Positions 52,754 to 62,813 are shown, numbered from the stretch's first letter. The stretch is DNA of 64,000 bases from Candidatus Saccharibacteria bacterium oral taxon 488 (GCA_013099015.1 CP039998.1:496001-560000), one strand, 5' to 3'. The notes: a model not told the origin generated them from the letters alone. Made by a program: numbers and translations.

Positions 52754-53815
52754 CTAGCGACCGTCTCCGTTTGTCCAGTCAGTCGCTAGGTCAAACCCAT
52801 GCGGATGCCGAGCCGCAAAACCGCCGGTATCATACACTTTACCAGGACCCATGCTGGTTTCTACTACTGAGCAGCGCGGATAATTACCATAATTTGCCGC
52901 CACCAAAATATAGCCGTCCTTATCCACCTTGGCGCCGTCCGCCCGCACCGTGTAGCCACCGCCGCCGCAGGCATTGATGACGATATTCATTGGTAGGTCA
53001 TAGTAAGTTTCGCGGTGCGCCACGCCGCGTGAATCAGTAAAGATATGCGCACCCTTCGACTTCGTCAGTGGATTTTTTGGCTTGGTGCCGATCACTTCGA
53101 TTTGCTTTTTAGGCTGTTTGCTGATACGGCTACTTATTTCCTTACGGCTGATCTCAACACCGCGCTCGGCCTGGGCCTGGTAAGTCACGGTACGAATACC
53201 CTTTTCACCCAGCTGCTTAATTTCCTTGAAACCAATCGGCTGATTCGCATTCTTAAGCTGCTCCACAGGAAAGTCAATGTCAACCTCCTCGGTCACGGTT
53301 CGCAGCGGTGCACGAGTAATGTTCATCAGCACGTTTGTCCCATCCAGCAGCATATTATCGCTCGTCATAAATTCAACCCTATCCTCGACATATAGCGTGA
53401 TCCCCGCCGCTTTGGCGATTCGCTGCGGCGTCTGCTCCGCTGTGGTAATATGTGAGCGCCGCGAACCATCAATGACCGTTACCGGCCGAGCCCGAAAAAT
53501 TGTCACCGTAAATGTTGTTCCTGTCAGCTCCATATCAATGTCTGGCTTAACAACGTCACGCCGCTCATCAACTGTTACCCGCGCCAGCTGTAACGCCTGG
53601 CGTACGGTGCGTGCTCGGGTCATGATCGTCTGCTCGCGGCCGCGGTCACGAATCGTCACCAGCCGCTCCGCTGACGACTGGGCATGATTATCTTGTGCTT
53701 GGACAGGCTGAGATAGCAGTAAGCCAACCGCACCAGCCACGAAAGTCATGAAGCAGCCCAATAGAACAACCGGCCGCCGGTCTTTCTCTATGTGCCATTT
53801 CCACCAGTTCATCAT
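52754..53815 (-). CDS. Secreted DUF348-G5-3D wall protein (YabE/Rpf-like)
   Basis: 353 residues. A signal-anchor helix (about 16-38, ending PVQAQ) is followed by two DUF348 repeats (RARTVRQALQLARVTVDERRDVV and ITTAEQTPQRIAKAAGITLYVED), a G5 domain (about 180-260, GEKGIRTVTYQAQAERGVEISRKEI) and a C-terminal 3D domain. The 3D domain carries its conserved acids in KVYDTGGFAARHPHGFDLATDW. 3D domains resemble lytic transglycosylases. It is followed by rsmA with no gap and preceded by a paralogue with a different catalytic end. Confidence 0.88.
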   Translation of the reverse strand: MMNWWKWHIEKDRRPVVLLGCFMTFVAGAVGLLLSQPVQAQDNHAQSSAERLVTIRDRGREQTIMTRARTVRQALQLARVTVDERRDVVKPDIDMELTGTTFTVTIFRARPVTVIDGSRRSHITTAEQTPQRIAKAAGITLYVEDRVEFMTSDNMLLDGTNVLMNITRAPLRTVTEEVDIDFPVEQLKNANQPIGFKEIKQLGEKGIRTVTYQAQAERGVEISRKEISSRISKQPKKQIEVIGTKPKNPLTKSKGAHIFTDSRGVAHRETYYDLPMNIVINACGGGGYTVRADGAKVDKDGYILVAANYGNYPRCSVVETSMGPGKVYDTGGFAARHPHGFDLATDWTNGDGR

Positions 53816-53869
53816 TCTGCTCTAATACCTAATTAACGGACGTATTATACCATATTTATCTAATAATTA

Positions 53870-55093
53870 CTAGTACCACCCTCTGGCCTTGCTGTGCGCC
53901 ACCGCTTTTTCCCACGAGCCATATCGTCTCATCACGTAGCCATGCATCCAATTCAGCGAATCGACTGGGTTGAGCGGATTTCCTGGTACTTTACTACATG
54001 GCAGTGCCTGTGCGAGACCGCAGGCGCCACTCCGGCTGCGAGCATTTGGATTCCAGCCGCTTTCTTTCTGCACCAGCCACTCGGCATAACCCCATTGGTC
54101 ACGCGGGACGTTTGACGAAGATAGCCACTGATCTTTGTTGCCGCCACCAGTATATGGCATAGCGGCATTCTTTGTGCCGATAATTTCAATTTGTTTTTTA
54201 GGCTGTTTTGTTACCTGACTAGCAAGCTCCCGACGACTCACCTCCTTACCATTTTGCACCTCAATCTCATAAGTCACCATCCGCCGGCCCTTTTCGCCCG
54301 CCTCTTTCACCTCCTTGTGGCCCGTCTCGCGATTGGCATCCCGTACTGTCTCAATCGGAAAAGCGACATCTTCATCAGTTGTAATCGTCTGCTTACCGTT
54401 GCGCCAAACATCCAGCCGCATCCCACTAGTAATCGGCGCCTCGAGCGGCATTGATACGGTATCGTTACTGGCTAGTTGGACATGCTTTTCCCTGAGCAGT
54501 GCGCCAACGGTTTTCGCGTGAGTGCGCACTTCAGCCAGAGACCCATAGAGATTGAGCTGGAGTGGCGTCGCGCGCTTGATAGTCAAGACTGCATTCATGC
54601 CGCTGGCAACCACGTTTTCGGCGGCATGAATATCGACGATATCCTCGCTATAGAGTTTGATCCCCGCCGCTTTGGCAATCGCCGCCGGGGTTTGCTCGGC
54701 CGTGGTTAGCCGAATACGTGCCCGGCCATCGACTACCGTTACCGGCCGAGCCCGAAAGATATTAACGTTATATGAGCTAGCAACCAACTGCTCGTTAAGT
54801 GCTGGCTCTACCACATCTCTTCTCTCGTCGATGTCAATCCGCGCCGCCTTCAACACCTCGCGCACCGTTTTTGCCCGAGTGATAATTGTTTTCTCGACTC
54901 CCTTGTCATAAACACTCATCAGACGCTGGCCGTCGCTCCGTGATGGACGCTCGGTACTCTGCGCCAAGGCAGCATCCGCTACGTGGATCAGTGTCACTCC
55001 AAGCACAAACAAACCGATTAGCAGAAAAATCTTCTTTGAATGGTAGCGAATAGATAAACTCTTTTCCATAATCTCGCTCGTGGGCAGTGCCAC
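53870..55093 (-). CDS. Secreted DUF348-G5-transglycosylase-like wall protein
   Basis: 407 residues if started at the GTG at 55093 (TATATA-like box 7 nt upstream); an ATG at 55069 (MEKSLSIRYHSKK) is the alternative. Signal anchor about 18-45, DUF348 repeats, a second DUF348-like copy (GALLREKHVQLASNDTVS), a G5 domain (GEKGRRMVTYEIEVQNGKEVSRREL) and a C-terminal lysozyme-like SLT domain (WGYAEWLVQKESGWNPNARS) with a catalytic Glu in QKES. It is a paralogue of the next gene and would cut peptidoglycan outside the cell. Confidence 0.85.
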   Translation of the reverse strand: MALPTSEIMEKSLSIRYHSKKIFLLIGLFVLGVTLIHVADAALAQSTERPSRSDGQRLMSVYDKGVEKTIITRAKTVREVLKAARIDIDERRDVVEPALNEQLVASSYNVNIFRARPVTVVDGRARIRLTTAEQTPAAIAKAAGIKLYSEDIVDIHAAENVVASGMNAVLTIKRATPLQLNLYGSLAEVRTHAKTVGALLREKHVQLASNDTVSMPLEAPITSGMRLDVWRNGKQTITTDEDVAFPIETVRDANRETGHKEVKEAGEKGRRMVTYEIEVQNGKEVSRRELASQVTKQPKKQIEIIGTKNAAMPYTGGGNKDQWLSSSNVPRDQWGYAEWLVQKESGWNPNARSRSGACGLAQALPCSKVPGNPLNPVDSLNWMHGYVMRRYGSWEKAVAHSKARGWY

Positions 55094-55111
55094 AAACTGC
55101 TATATATTATA

Positions 55112-57211
55112 TCAAATTTTCTCTAATCTGGCGAATTCTACATTAAGCTTCTTCGTATTACCATTATCAAATTGCACCGTCACCGCCATTCCATCAACAT
55201 CCACCACCTCGCCCACGCCAAATTGTGGGCTTCGCACCCGATCACCGACCTCTATCCCGATATCATCAGTATAAAATGCGTCATCAGCTGGCGGCGCAGC
55301 AGGTGCATCCAGACCACCACTCATCAGCCCCATTTCATCGAGAAATCGCGACGGCAGATTATAGCCAATCTGACCAAACTGCGTCCGTGAACTAGCACAG
55401 GTCACAAACAGCACCTCTCGGGCCCGCGTTATCCCTACGTAACAGAGGCGGCGCTCTTCCTCAATGTCGTCCGCTTTGCCACTGTCAAATACCCGTGCGT
55501 GCGGCAAGATTCCTTCCTCCAAGCCAGTCATAAACACCACCGGAAACTCCAGGCCCTTCGCGGCGTGCAGCGTCATCAAGGTTACTTCCTGGTCCGCTTG
55601 GTCATCGCTTGACGACATCAACGCCATATCTTCGAGGAATGTCGACACGTCGGCATAGGTGCGCGCCTCGGCCACCAAAACACCGAGGTTTTCCAGCCGC
55701 TCTTCAGCCTGCACACTGCCATCATTCACTGCTTCACCATAGCCAGTCTGCTCAATAATTTGTTCAATCACCTCAGCCGGCGCACTGTCAAGTAATTGTT
55801 GTAATTTTTGCAGCAATTGACCGAATGCCCGCAGTGACTGCTTGGCGCGAGCAGTCAAACTTTCGGCCTCATCAACCGCCACCAGCCCTTCGATAATATT
55901 CCGGCCCGACTGATCAGCCCAGTCGAGAAATTTCGCCACGCTCACTGCGCCAATACCACGCTTCGGCAGATTGACAATCCGCGCGAAGCTAACGCGGTCA
56001 CTGGGTTGATATAATAATCTGAGATAAGCCAGCACATCCTTGACCACTGCTCGATCCAGAAACCGCAGGCCACCCACAATCTTGTAGGGGATATGCCGTT
56101 GACGCAGTGCGCGCTCTATGGCGTAGCTCTGGGCATTGGTGCGATACAACACCGCCATGTCGCTATAGGCTCGGCCCATCCTGGCCTGGCGATGAATTTC
56201 GTCAGCCACTGCTTGCGCCTCCTCAGCCTCGCTGTACAGTTGCCATAATTGCGGCGTCATCCCGCCAACTGCTTCTGTCCAGAGGTTCTTGTCGGTGCGC
56301 TGGGTGTTATGTTGGATTAAGTTATTTGCCACTGTTAAAATCGCGCCCGTTGAACGGTAATTTTGCTCTAGTTTAATCACTGCCGCACCCGGAAAGTCAC
56401 GCTCAAAATGAAGAATATTGGTATAATCCGCGCCGCGAAAACTATAAATTGATTGCGCATCATCACCGACCACACAGAGGTTGCGCTCTGGACCGACTAG
56501 CAGCTTGATCAGTGCGTACTGCACCGCATTAGTATCCTGATACTCGTCGATGAGAATGTGGCGAAATTGCTGCTGCCATTTGTGGCGAATATCAGGCGAC
56601 TGGCGCAGTAGCTCCACCGCCCTAATCAGCAAATCATCAAAATCGAGCGCCCCGGCCCGGTGCATAGCGGCCTCGTACGCAGCAAACAATTCGGCAATTT
56701 GCTGCTTAGTGGGGCCGACCGCCTGCATCATATACTCATCGGGTGAAAGCATGTCATTTTTTGCCGCAGAAATAGCCGCAGCGATACGGCGTGGCCTGAT
56801 ATCGCGATCAGTCAGCCCACGCGATTTCATCAACTGCTTGATCAGACCCAGCCGATCATCTTCATCATAAATAATAAAATTACGACCGAGGCCAATTGAC
56901 ATCCCGTCTATCCTCAGTAGCCGCACACAAATACTATGAAATGTCCCCATCCACGGCATGAAGCGTCGATCCGAGGCGTCTTCGCCCAGCATATCAGCCA
57001 ATCGCTGGCGCATCTCTCGAGCAGCCTTGTTGGTGAAGGTTACCGCCAAGATGCGGCTGGGAAAAATCCCTCGCTCGCTGATCAGATAGGCAATGCGATG
57101 CGTTAAGGTTTTTGTCTTACCACTCCCCGCTCCCGCTAAAATAAGCAGCGGCCCGCCATCATGCTGGACGGCTCGCCGCTGTTCGGGATTGAGTTCAGAT
57201 AGGATGTCCAT
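55112..57211 (-). CDS. pcrA: UvrD/PcrA-like superfamily 1 DNA helicase
   Basis: 699 residues. Motif I GAGSGKTKTLTHRIAYL, Q-motif LNPEQRRAV at the start, Walker B LIDEYQDTNAVQY, VGDDAQSIYSFRGAD, motif IV QNYRSTG, TLHAAKGLEFPVVF and VGITRAREVLF complete a functional 3'-5' helicase. The C-terminal ~60 residues contain a KOW-like GDRVRSPQFGVGEVVDVDG segment, as in PcrA, where it may contact RNA polymerase. The start is one base past the 710-aa protein's stop. Confidence 0.95.
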   Translation of the reverse strand: MDILSELNPEQRRAVQHDGGPLLILAGAGSGKTKTLTHRIAYLISERGIFPSRILAVTFTNKAAREMRQRLADMLGEDASDRRFMPWMGTFHSICVRLLRIDGMSIGLGRNFIIYDEDDRLGLIKQLMKSRGLTDRDIRPRRIAAAISAAKNDMLSPDEYMMQAVGPTKQQIAELFAAYEAAMHRAGALDFDDLLIRAVELLRQSPDIRHKWQQQFRHILIDEYQDTNAVQYALIKLLVGPERNLCVVGDDAQSIYSFRGADYTNILHFERDFPGAAVIKLEQNYRSTGAILTVANNLIQHNTQRTDKNLWTEAVGGMTPQLWQLYSEAEEAQAVADEIHRQARMGRAYSDMAVLYRTNAQSYAIERALRQRHIPYKIVGGLRFLDRAVVKDVLAYLRLLYQPSDRVSFARIVNLPKRGIGAVSVAKFLDWADQSGRNIIEGLVAVDEAESLTARAKQSLRAFGQLLQKLQQLLDSAPAEVIEQIIEQTGYGEAVNDGSVQAEERLENLGVLVAEARTYADVSTFLEDMALMSSSDDQADQEVTLMTLHAAKGLEFPVVFMTGLEEGILPHARVFDSGKADDIEEERRLCYVGITRAREVLFVTCASSRTQFGQIGYNLPSRFLDEMGLMSGGLDAPAAPPADDAFYTDDIGIEVGDRVRSPQFGVGEVVDVDGMAVTVQFDNGNTKKLNVEFARLEKI

Positions 57212-59343
57212 TACTTATAGTATAGCAGGAAAAAGTACGCTGCCGCACCGCCACCAACGCCGATAAGGGCAAAAAGAATGATCAATAGAATCGTCCCGAT
57301 GCCGGATTTTTTCTTATCAGGCTGGAGCGCTTCCCCGGTGGCTGGCTGGCTGGCTGCCGCATCAAACATCGGCTCTGGATCTGGTGCGATCTCGTCACCG
57401 GCGGTGTATTGCTGAGGAATATCGCCCGGAGTGTGCGGTCGATGTGGCGTCTCATCAACTGTCTCAGCATCACTTTCGTCCATCGACTCAATCGCCATGA
57501 GCTCACTGTCTAGCTCCGATGTATCAGCGGCGGACTGCTTGGACGAAGCGCCTACCGATGTAGCATCTGCGTCGAGTTGCTCACTGACCTCGCTGGCCTC
57601 AATTTCATCAATGGTTGCTTCAAGGCTCGTACGATCAGCAGCAATGTCAGTATCAGCCGCCTCATCACGATGTTCTGCTACCTCGTCTCCAGCCGCCGCA
57701 TCCGTCACCAGATGATCATCATCGGCCGTCAACTCATCCATGGTCAGCCCTTCACTATCAGCTGCCTTAGCCGGAGCGTCCTCTGCTAGTAAGCCTTCCT
57801 CGATAAAGGCGCTGTCAGTACTAGCTTCGGCTTCACTGGCCATTGATTCATAATCAGGCACGTCCTTGGTATTGAGCGACACATTGTCTGACGTCAGACC
57901 TTCGGCCACATGCGATGGATCGGGCTGCAGAACGAGACGTGGTGGTCGACGCTTGATCTCGCGATCAGCTACCGATGAGTGAGCGGTGCTATCATCTGCC
58001 ATCATATCACTTGACACGTCCTCAGTAGTTTCAACCATGTTAACACCCTGCTGGCCGTCATTACCAGTCCGACCGGAGAGATACGAACCAGTCGGCTGAA
58101 GCGTCACGCCGGTGCGCGGCTGATGAATACCGTGTCCACGCATGACAGACGACGGATGTACAACGTCCATGAAACGGCCAGACGGTCGACGCGAAATGGC
58201 CGGCGATGGAGCGATAGCTGGCTCGTCGTCATGTTTTGTATCCGAAGAATCATCAGCTGGTTTTGCCGCGGACGTATCGGCTGCCTTGTCCTGTGGCGCG
58301 TCTGAGGCGGGTTGGTCGTCTGCCTTTTTATCTGGTGTTTTGATATCTGGAAATACCACAGCCAGTTTAGTCTCTGAGGCAGCGTGTGGGAAGCCGTTAA
58401 CCTCCGCCGACGACGAAGTCGTCTCGGTAGATGATTTTTGTGGCAAAGCCGGTGGTTCGCCCTGTGACTTATCTTGCGGCTGGTCATTATTAGACTCCGA
58501 GGTTGTTGGCTGAGTCGATGGTTCTGGTGTCGAGGTAGGCGACGAGACAGGCGACGAAGTTGTCTTGAACGACGGTATCGGCTCAAGCGTCAGCTTCGAG
58601 ACAGGCTTTGGCGCTGGCTTTGTGACAGAAATCGGGACAGCAGTCGGCGTCGGTGTTGCTGCAGCCGCTGGCGGCGCACTTGGAGTGTTTGATGAGGCTG
58701 ATGATTGTGTTGTCTCGGCTGGGGCTGGTGGCTTGCTCGTATCGGTACTCGTTGGCTCGGATGCGGATACGGTTGCTATGGCTGGAGATGGAGATGCAGG
58801 CGCAGACAGGGGCGTCAACAGCGGCGCTGGCGCCGATGCTGGTGCAGTGGTCGGTGACGAAGGCGCTAGCGGCTTGATGGTCAATGGCGGAATCGGCGTT
58901 GATGGTGTGGTGGCAGGCGACGGTGGGGTTGACGAAGCAGGGGCCACTGGTGTTACCGACGAAGACAGCGACGTGAGTGGCGATGGCTGCGTCGATGTTG
59001 GCTCTAGCTTCTCAATCGGCTGCGGCGCGGCAGCCACTGGCGCGCTCGGTGGCGTTGACAATGACACCGCAGGCTGCTGCAGCGCAACTGGCTTGGGTTG
59101 AGGGCTTGGCGGCGCGACCGGAGGTGTCACCACTGGCTCAAGCTGAGAAGCGGAGGCGCTAGGTTGACCAGGTTCAGGCGACGACACGTTCACCGCATCT
59201 TCAGTGGCGCTAGTCGCAGATGTTGTCGATGTCGCCACGTCCGCATCAACATCAGCCGCCTGCCGAGCCGCTTCTTTTTCCGCCCGTTTCTGCATCAGTG
59301 ATGTCACTGCCCGATCAAGTTCGTCAAAATCAATGTCTGACAT
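57211..59343 (-). CDS. 710-aa Pro/Ser/Thr/Ala-rich tail-anchored protein
   Basis: No catalytic domain seen. A short conserved-looking N-terminus MSDIDFDELDRAVTSLMQKR is followed by ~250 residues of Pro/Ser/Thr/Ala low-complexity repeats. An acidic Asp/Ser/Ala region (about 330-660) comes next, and a single C-terminal membrane helix (about 685-706, IGTILLIILFALIGVGGGAA) ends the protein. Most of it would lie in the cytoplasm as a long disordered tail. It has an AAGGGGGG ribosome site and follows tpiA. The repeats inflate codon bias, which explains the long antisense open frame in the same stretch. Confidence 0.75.
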   Translation of the reverse strand: MSDIDFDELDRAVTSLMQKRAEKEAARQAADVDADVATSTTSATSATEDAVNVSSPEPGQPSASASQLEPVVTPPVAPPSPQPKPVALQQPAVSLSTPPSAPVAAAPQPIEKLEPTSTQPSPLTSLSSSVTPVAPASSTPPSPATTPSTPIPPLTIKPLAPSSPTTAPASAPAPLLTPLSAPASPSPAIATVSASEPTSTDTSKPPAPAETTQSSASSNTPSAPPAAAATPTPTAVPISVTKPAPKPVSKLTLEPIPSFKTTSSPVSSPTSTPEPSTQPTTSESNNDQPQDKSQGEPPALPQKSSTETTSSSAEVNGFPHAASETKLAVVFPDIKTPDKKADDQPASDAPQDKAADTSAAKPADDSSDTKHDDEPAIAPSPAISRRPSGRFMDVVHPSSVMRGHGIHQPRTGVTLQPTGSYLSGRTGNDGQQGVNMVETTEDVSSDMMADDSTAHSSVADREIKRRPPRLVLQPDPSHVAEGLTSDNVSLNTKDVPDYESMASEAEASTDSAFIEEGLLAEDAPAKAADSEGLTMDELTADDDHLVTDAAAGDEVAEHRDEAADTDIAADRTSLEATIDEIEASEVSEQLDADATSVGASSKQSAADTSELDSELMAIESMDESDAETVDETPHRPHTPGDIPQQYTAGDEIAPDPEPMFDAAASQPATGEALQPDKKKSGIGTILLIILFALIGVGGGAAAYFFLLYYK

Positions 59344-59352
59344 AAGCCCCCC

Positions 59353-60114
59353 TTATTCTTTATGCGCCTTTTTTACTATCTCCGTAAATTGATATGCGTC
59401 CAGACTCGCTCCGCCGATCAGTAGTCCATCAAGTCCCGCCACCGCCAGATAATCACCAGCATTGTCAACCGAGACGCTGCCGCCATACACCACGCGTACC
59501 GCCTTGGCTGCTTCTTTGCCAAATAAATGCGTAATTTGCTGGCGAATCACCTTGAGCGCCTTGGCAAGGTCACTCGACTGCGCATACTCGCCGCTACCAA
59601 TCGCCCAGACCGGCTCGTAGGCAATCACCACGTGGTCTATTTCCTCAGCTGTAATGTTTGCCAGGCCATTTACAATCTGATCCTGGAGCAACTCGCGCGT
59701 TTCGCCCAGCGTCCGCTCGTGCGCCGTTTCACCAATGCAGAGGATTGGTTGAAGCCGATTACGCAGTGCCGCCTGCACCTTGAAACGAATATCCTTGTCG
59801 CTCTCCATAAATATATGTCGCCGCTCGGAGTGACCAATCATGACATAATCAACCATACCGTGTAGGTGTGACGCTGGCACCTCGCCGGTGTACGGACCAT
59901 GGTCGCGCCAGTAACAATTCTGGGCGGCGAGCTTGACGATCCGACGCTTAATTTGCAAACTCAAACTTTGCAGCGTCAACATCGTTGGCGCCACCACCAC
60001 CTCGACGTCGCGGTGTACCGGCAGCTGCTCCATCAGCTTATGTAAATACAAGCTGGCCTCATGCATGGTGAGGTTCATCTTCCAGTTGCCGATAATGAGT
60101 GTTTTTCGCGTCAT
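59353..60114 (-). CDS. tpiA: Triosephosphate isomerase
   Basis: 253 residues. Interconverts dihydroxyacetone phosphate and glyceraldehyde-3-phosphate. Catalytic Lys in GNWKMNLT, His in IGHSERRH, Glu in AYEPVWAIGSG, the phosphate-binding GSVSVDNA and GLLIGGASLD near the C-terminus. It is third in the pyk-pgk-tpiA operon; the pgk stop lies 19 bases upstream. Confidence 0.98.
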   Translation of the reverse strand: MTRKTLIIGNWKMNLTMHEASLYLHKLMEQLPVHRDVEVVVAPTMLTLQSLSLQIKRRIVKLAAQNCYWRDHGPYTGEVPASHLHGMVDYVMIGHSERRHIFMESDKDIRFKVQAALRNRLQPILCIGETAHERTLGETRELLQDQIVNGLANITAEEIDHVVIAYEPVWAIGSGEYAQSSDLAKALKVIRQQITHLFGKEAAKAVRVVYGGSVSVDNAGDYLAVAGLDGLLIGGASLDAYQFTEIVKKAHKE

Positions 60115-60133
60115 AATGCTTATGTTTAGTGTA

Positions 60134-61369
60134 TCATTTTAGTCCGTGTGCGTCTAGTAAACTTTCCACACCTGGTAATTTTTTGCCACTCATCAGCTCG
60201 AGGCTTGCTCCGCCACCGGTCGAAATATGCGAAAATTGCTTGCCGTCATGCCCATCCCACCCAAGGACAAACTCCGCCGTATCGCCACCACCAATAATTG
60301 AAGTAACGCCGTGATTTTGTACGATGGCTTCGGCTATCCGGGCCGACCCTCGAGCAAACAACGAGTTAGTCGAATACCCCAGCGGCCCATTCCAAATGAC
60401 TGTTTTGGCCGAGGCAATCACTGAGGCAAACTGCGCCATCGTCTCCGCACCAATATCCAGCGCCATCTCATCGTCGCCAATCCCATCAACCGACACCTCA
60501 TGGCTATCACCCGATGCTTCTGGTGACAAAGCCACCGCTACATCGCTAGGCAGCCGCAAAAACTGATCGACCCGCTCACTGCCAACTTTCTCGGCAGCGT
60601 GGCGGTAGATAGCCGCAAGCACTTGCTCTTGATCCGGCTCAACCGTACTGTGGCCCATCCTATGGCCACGATAGGCGAGGAAGGTATTGGCCATTGCCCC
60701 ACCGATGAGAATCGTGTCGGCTTTATCAATCAGCCGCTCAATCAGCGCAATCTTATCAGCAATCTTCACACCACCAATAATCGCCACTAGTGGTCGCGCT
60801 GGATGCGACATCGCTGCGGTTAGCGCGGTATATTCGTGCACCAGTAGATCACCGGCCAGTCCAGGCACACAGAGCGTAATTGCGTGGGTACTGGCGTGGG
60901 CTCGATGCACCACCGCAAAACCATCCTGCACAAAATAATCCGGCCGCACTGCCCGAGCAATTGCCCTGGCAAACACCATATCGTCACGCGACTCCTCATC
61001 ATAAAACCGCAAATTTTCTAGCATCAGTATGTCGCCGGCTGCCATATGCCGCGCTGCTTGACGAATCTTATCACCGACACAGCCATCAATAAACTGCACT
61101 GGCCGCCCGAGCAGCTCAGCCAGTCGGCGCGCCACTGGACGCAGACTGTATGCCGGATCGACCCCCTTTGGCCGCCCGAGGTGACTCATCAAAACAATCT
61201 TGCAGCGTTGCTCTAATAGATAGCATAGAGTCGGCAAACTAGCACGAATTCGTAAGTCACTGGCGATCCCACCAGTCGTAGTCAAGGGCACATTATAATC
61301 AACCCGCACCAGGACGGTTAGCCCGCGGAGATTAACGTCATGAATTGTTTGCTTGAAAAATCTGCCCAC
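60134..61369 (-). CDS. pgk: Phosphoglycerate kinase
   Basis: 411 residues. Makes ATP from 1,3-bisphosphoglycerate. N-terminal RVDYNVPL (usually RVDFNVP), substrate-binding SHLGRPKG, hinge region ATP site with VIWNGPLGYSTNSLFARG and the C-terminal GGGDTAEFVLGWD. The start is a GTG 12 bases after the pyk stop, with weak GG upstream. It includes a short acidic insertion (SPEASGDSHEVSVDG) before the ATP site. Confidence 0.98.
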   Translation of the reverse strand: MGRFFKQTIHDVNLRGLTVLVRVDYNVPLTTTGGIASDLRIRASLPTLCYLLEQRCKIVLMSHLGRPKGVDPAYSLRPVARRLAELLGRPVQFIDGCVGDKIRQAARHMAAGDILMLENLRFYDEESRDDMVFARAIARAVRPDYFVQDGFAVVHRAHASTHAITLCVPGLAGDLLVHEYTALTAAMSHPARPLVAIIGGVKIADKIALIERLIDKADTILIGGAMANTFLAYRGHRMGHSTVEPDQEQVLAAIYRHAAEKVGSERVDQFLRLPSDVAVALSPEASGDSHEVSVDGIGDDEMALDIGAETMAQFASVIASAKTVIWNGPLGYSTNSLFARGSARIAEAIVQNHGVTSIIGGGDTAEFVLGWDGHDGKQFSHISTGGGASLELMSGKKLPGVESLLDAHGLK

Positions 61370-61381
61370 CCTTTTCTCGTC

Positions 61382-62806
61382 CTACTCCATTGTCCGGATC
61401 TGGATATTATCGGTCTTGCCCGGCCGGCCCGGTTGATGGCCACTAACCAATACCAACGTCACTGGGTCCTCGCCAAAGTAACCTTCGGCCTTCAATTCCT
61501 CTGCTAATTTATTCGCCGAACCCAGACCACTTGGGCGAACGTATGAGCGCGTGGCGTAACTTAACGCTAATTTTTGGGCCGTTTTTTGGCTATCAGTGAC
61601 GCTAATGATCGGCATATTCGGCCGAAAGGCACCGACATTCACCGCGGTCGCACCCGTACTAGTTTCGGCGACAATCGCTCGCGCCTTAAGTTCAGTAGCC
61701 AACCGCGCCGCCGTGTAGCTTAGCAGTGCGTCATGCTTGCGGCGCTTCTCACTCGACTCAACCGCCATGACATCACTGTGCTCCTGAGTGTACATAATCG
61801 TCCGGCGCATTGCCTGCACTGTCTCGATCGGATATTTACCGTTAGCCGTTTCATCAGACAACATCACCGTGTCGGCACCCTGGATGACCGCATTGGCAAC
61901 ATCACTCACCTCAGCGCGAGATGGTTCAGGATTGTCAACCATGCTGCCCATCATCTGCGTGGCGACGATGCTGAGCTTAGAATACTTGCGACAGAGAGCG
62001 ATAATACGCCGCTGAATAACTGGCACGATCTCTGCCCCGGCCTCAACCGCCAAGTCGCCGCGGGCTACCATGACACCGTCGCTGGCCTTGACAATCTCCT
62101 CCAGATGCTCATCAGAGATCGCTGACTTGGTCTCGATTTTGGCAATGATATACGCATCCGAACCCAGCGCCGTCAGCCGCGAGCGTAGATCGATAATGTC
62201 GTCCTCTGTCTGCACAAAACTAAGCGCCACATAATCAAAGTCCTGATCGGCTGCCCACTCAATATCGGCGATATCTTTTGGCGTCAAGATGTCACCACCA
62301 AAATCGGTATCTGGCAGATTCAACCCTTTACGGCTCATCAAAAATCCGTCATTCTGCACCTCCACCTTGATGGCCGTTGGGCCAGCAATTTCACGAACGA
62401 TTGATTTGATCTTGCCATCAAACATATACAGCGGCTCGCCAACTTTCATTTTCTCAGCGAGGTTATACTGGACAGGCAGATTGGAGCTCCCGTCATGTTC
62501 TGTGATTGACGAATCAAGCGTCAGCATATCACCAGCCCGCACCGTCAGCATGTTGTCTTTGAGAACGCCGAGGCGGATTTTTGGACCTTGAAGGTCTTGG
62601 AGAATGGCAACTGGTTTACCCTGCTCATGACTGGCTGTGCGGATCCAGTCGATTTGCTCACGCCGCTCATCATAACTACCGTGGCTGAAATTCAGACGAA
62701 AGCCATTGACACCGGCCTGCATAAGTTGACTAATTTTATCCTGACTCATCGTTGCCGGACCGACAGTCGCTAGGATCTTGGTACGTTTAAAAATTGTGTT
62801 ACTCAT
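61382..62806 (-). CDS. pyk: Pyruvate kinase
   Basis: 474 residues. Makes pyruvate and ATP from phosphoenolpyruvate. TKILATVGPATM and GFRLNFSHGSYDERRE at the N-terminus, the metal site IIAKIETKSAIS, MVARGDLAVEAG, and QMMGSM...PSRAEVSDVANAVIQGADTVMLSDETANG. A C-terminal alpha/beta regulatory domain is present and shortened. TATAAT ends 7 nt before the ATG, so the whole pyk-pgk-tpiA message is predicted leaderless. Confidence 0.98.
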   Translation of the reverse strand: MSNTIFKRTKILATVGPATMSQDKISQLMQAGVNGFRLNFSHGSYDERREQIDWIRTASHEQGKPVAILQDLQGPKIRLGVLKDNMLTVRAGDMLTLDSSITEHDGSSNLPVQYNLAEKMKVGEPLYMFDGKIKSIVREIAGPTAIKVEVQNDGFLMSRKGLNLPDTDFGGDILTPKDIADIEWAADQDFDYVALSFVQTEDDIIDLRSRLTALGSDAYIIAKIETKSAISDEHLEEIVKASDGVMVARGDLAVEAGAEIVPVIQRRIIALCRKYSKLSIVATQMMGSMVDNPEPSRAEVSDVANAVIQGADTVMLSDETANGKYPIETVQAMRRTIMYTQEHSDVMAVESSEKRRKHDALLSYTAARLATELKARAIVAETSTGATAVNVGAFRPNMPIISVTDSQKTAQKLALSYATRSYVRPSGLGSANKLAEELKAEGYFGEDPVTLVLVSGHQPGRPGKTDNIQIRTME

Positions 62807-62813
62807 CCTTTTG

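Noticed and set aside
58565..59101. A Gly/Ala/Asp-rich 178-codon plus-strand frame
   Set aside because: It is the complement of the Pro/Ser/Thr repeats in the 710-aa gene, which by itself creates a stop-free antisense frame.
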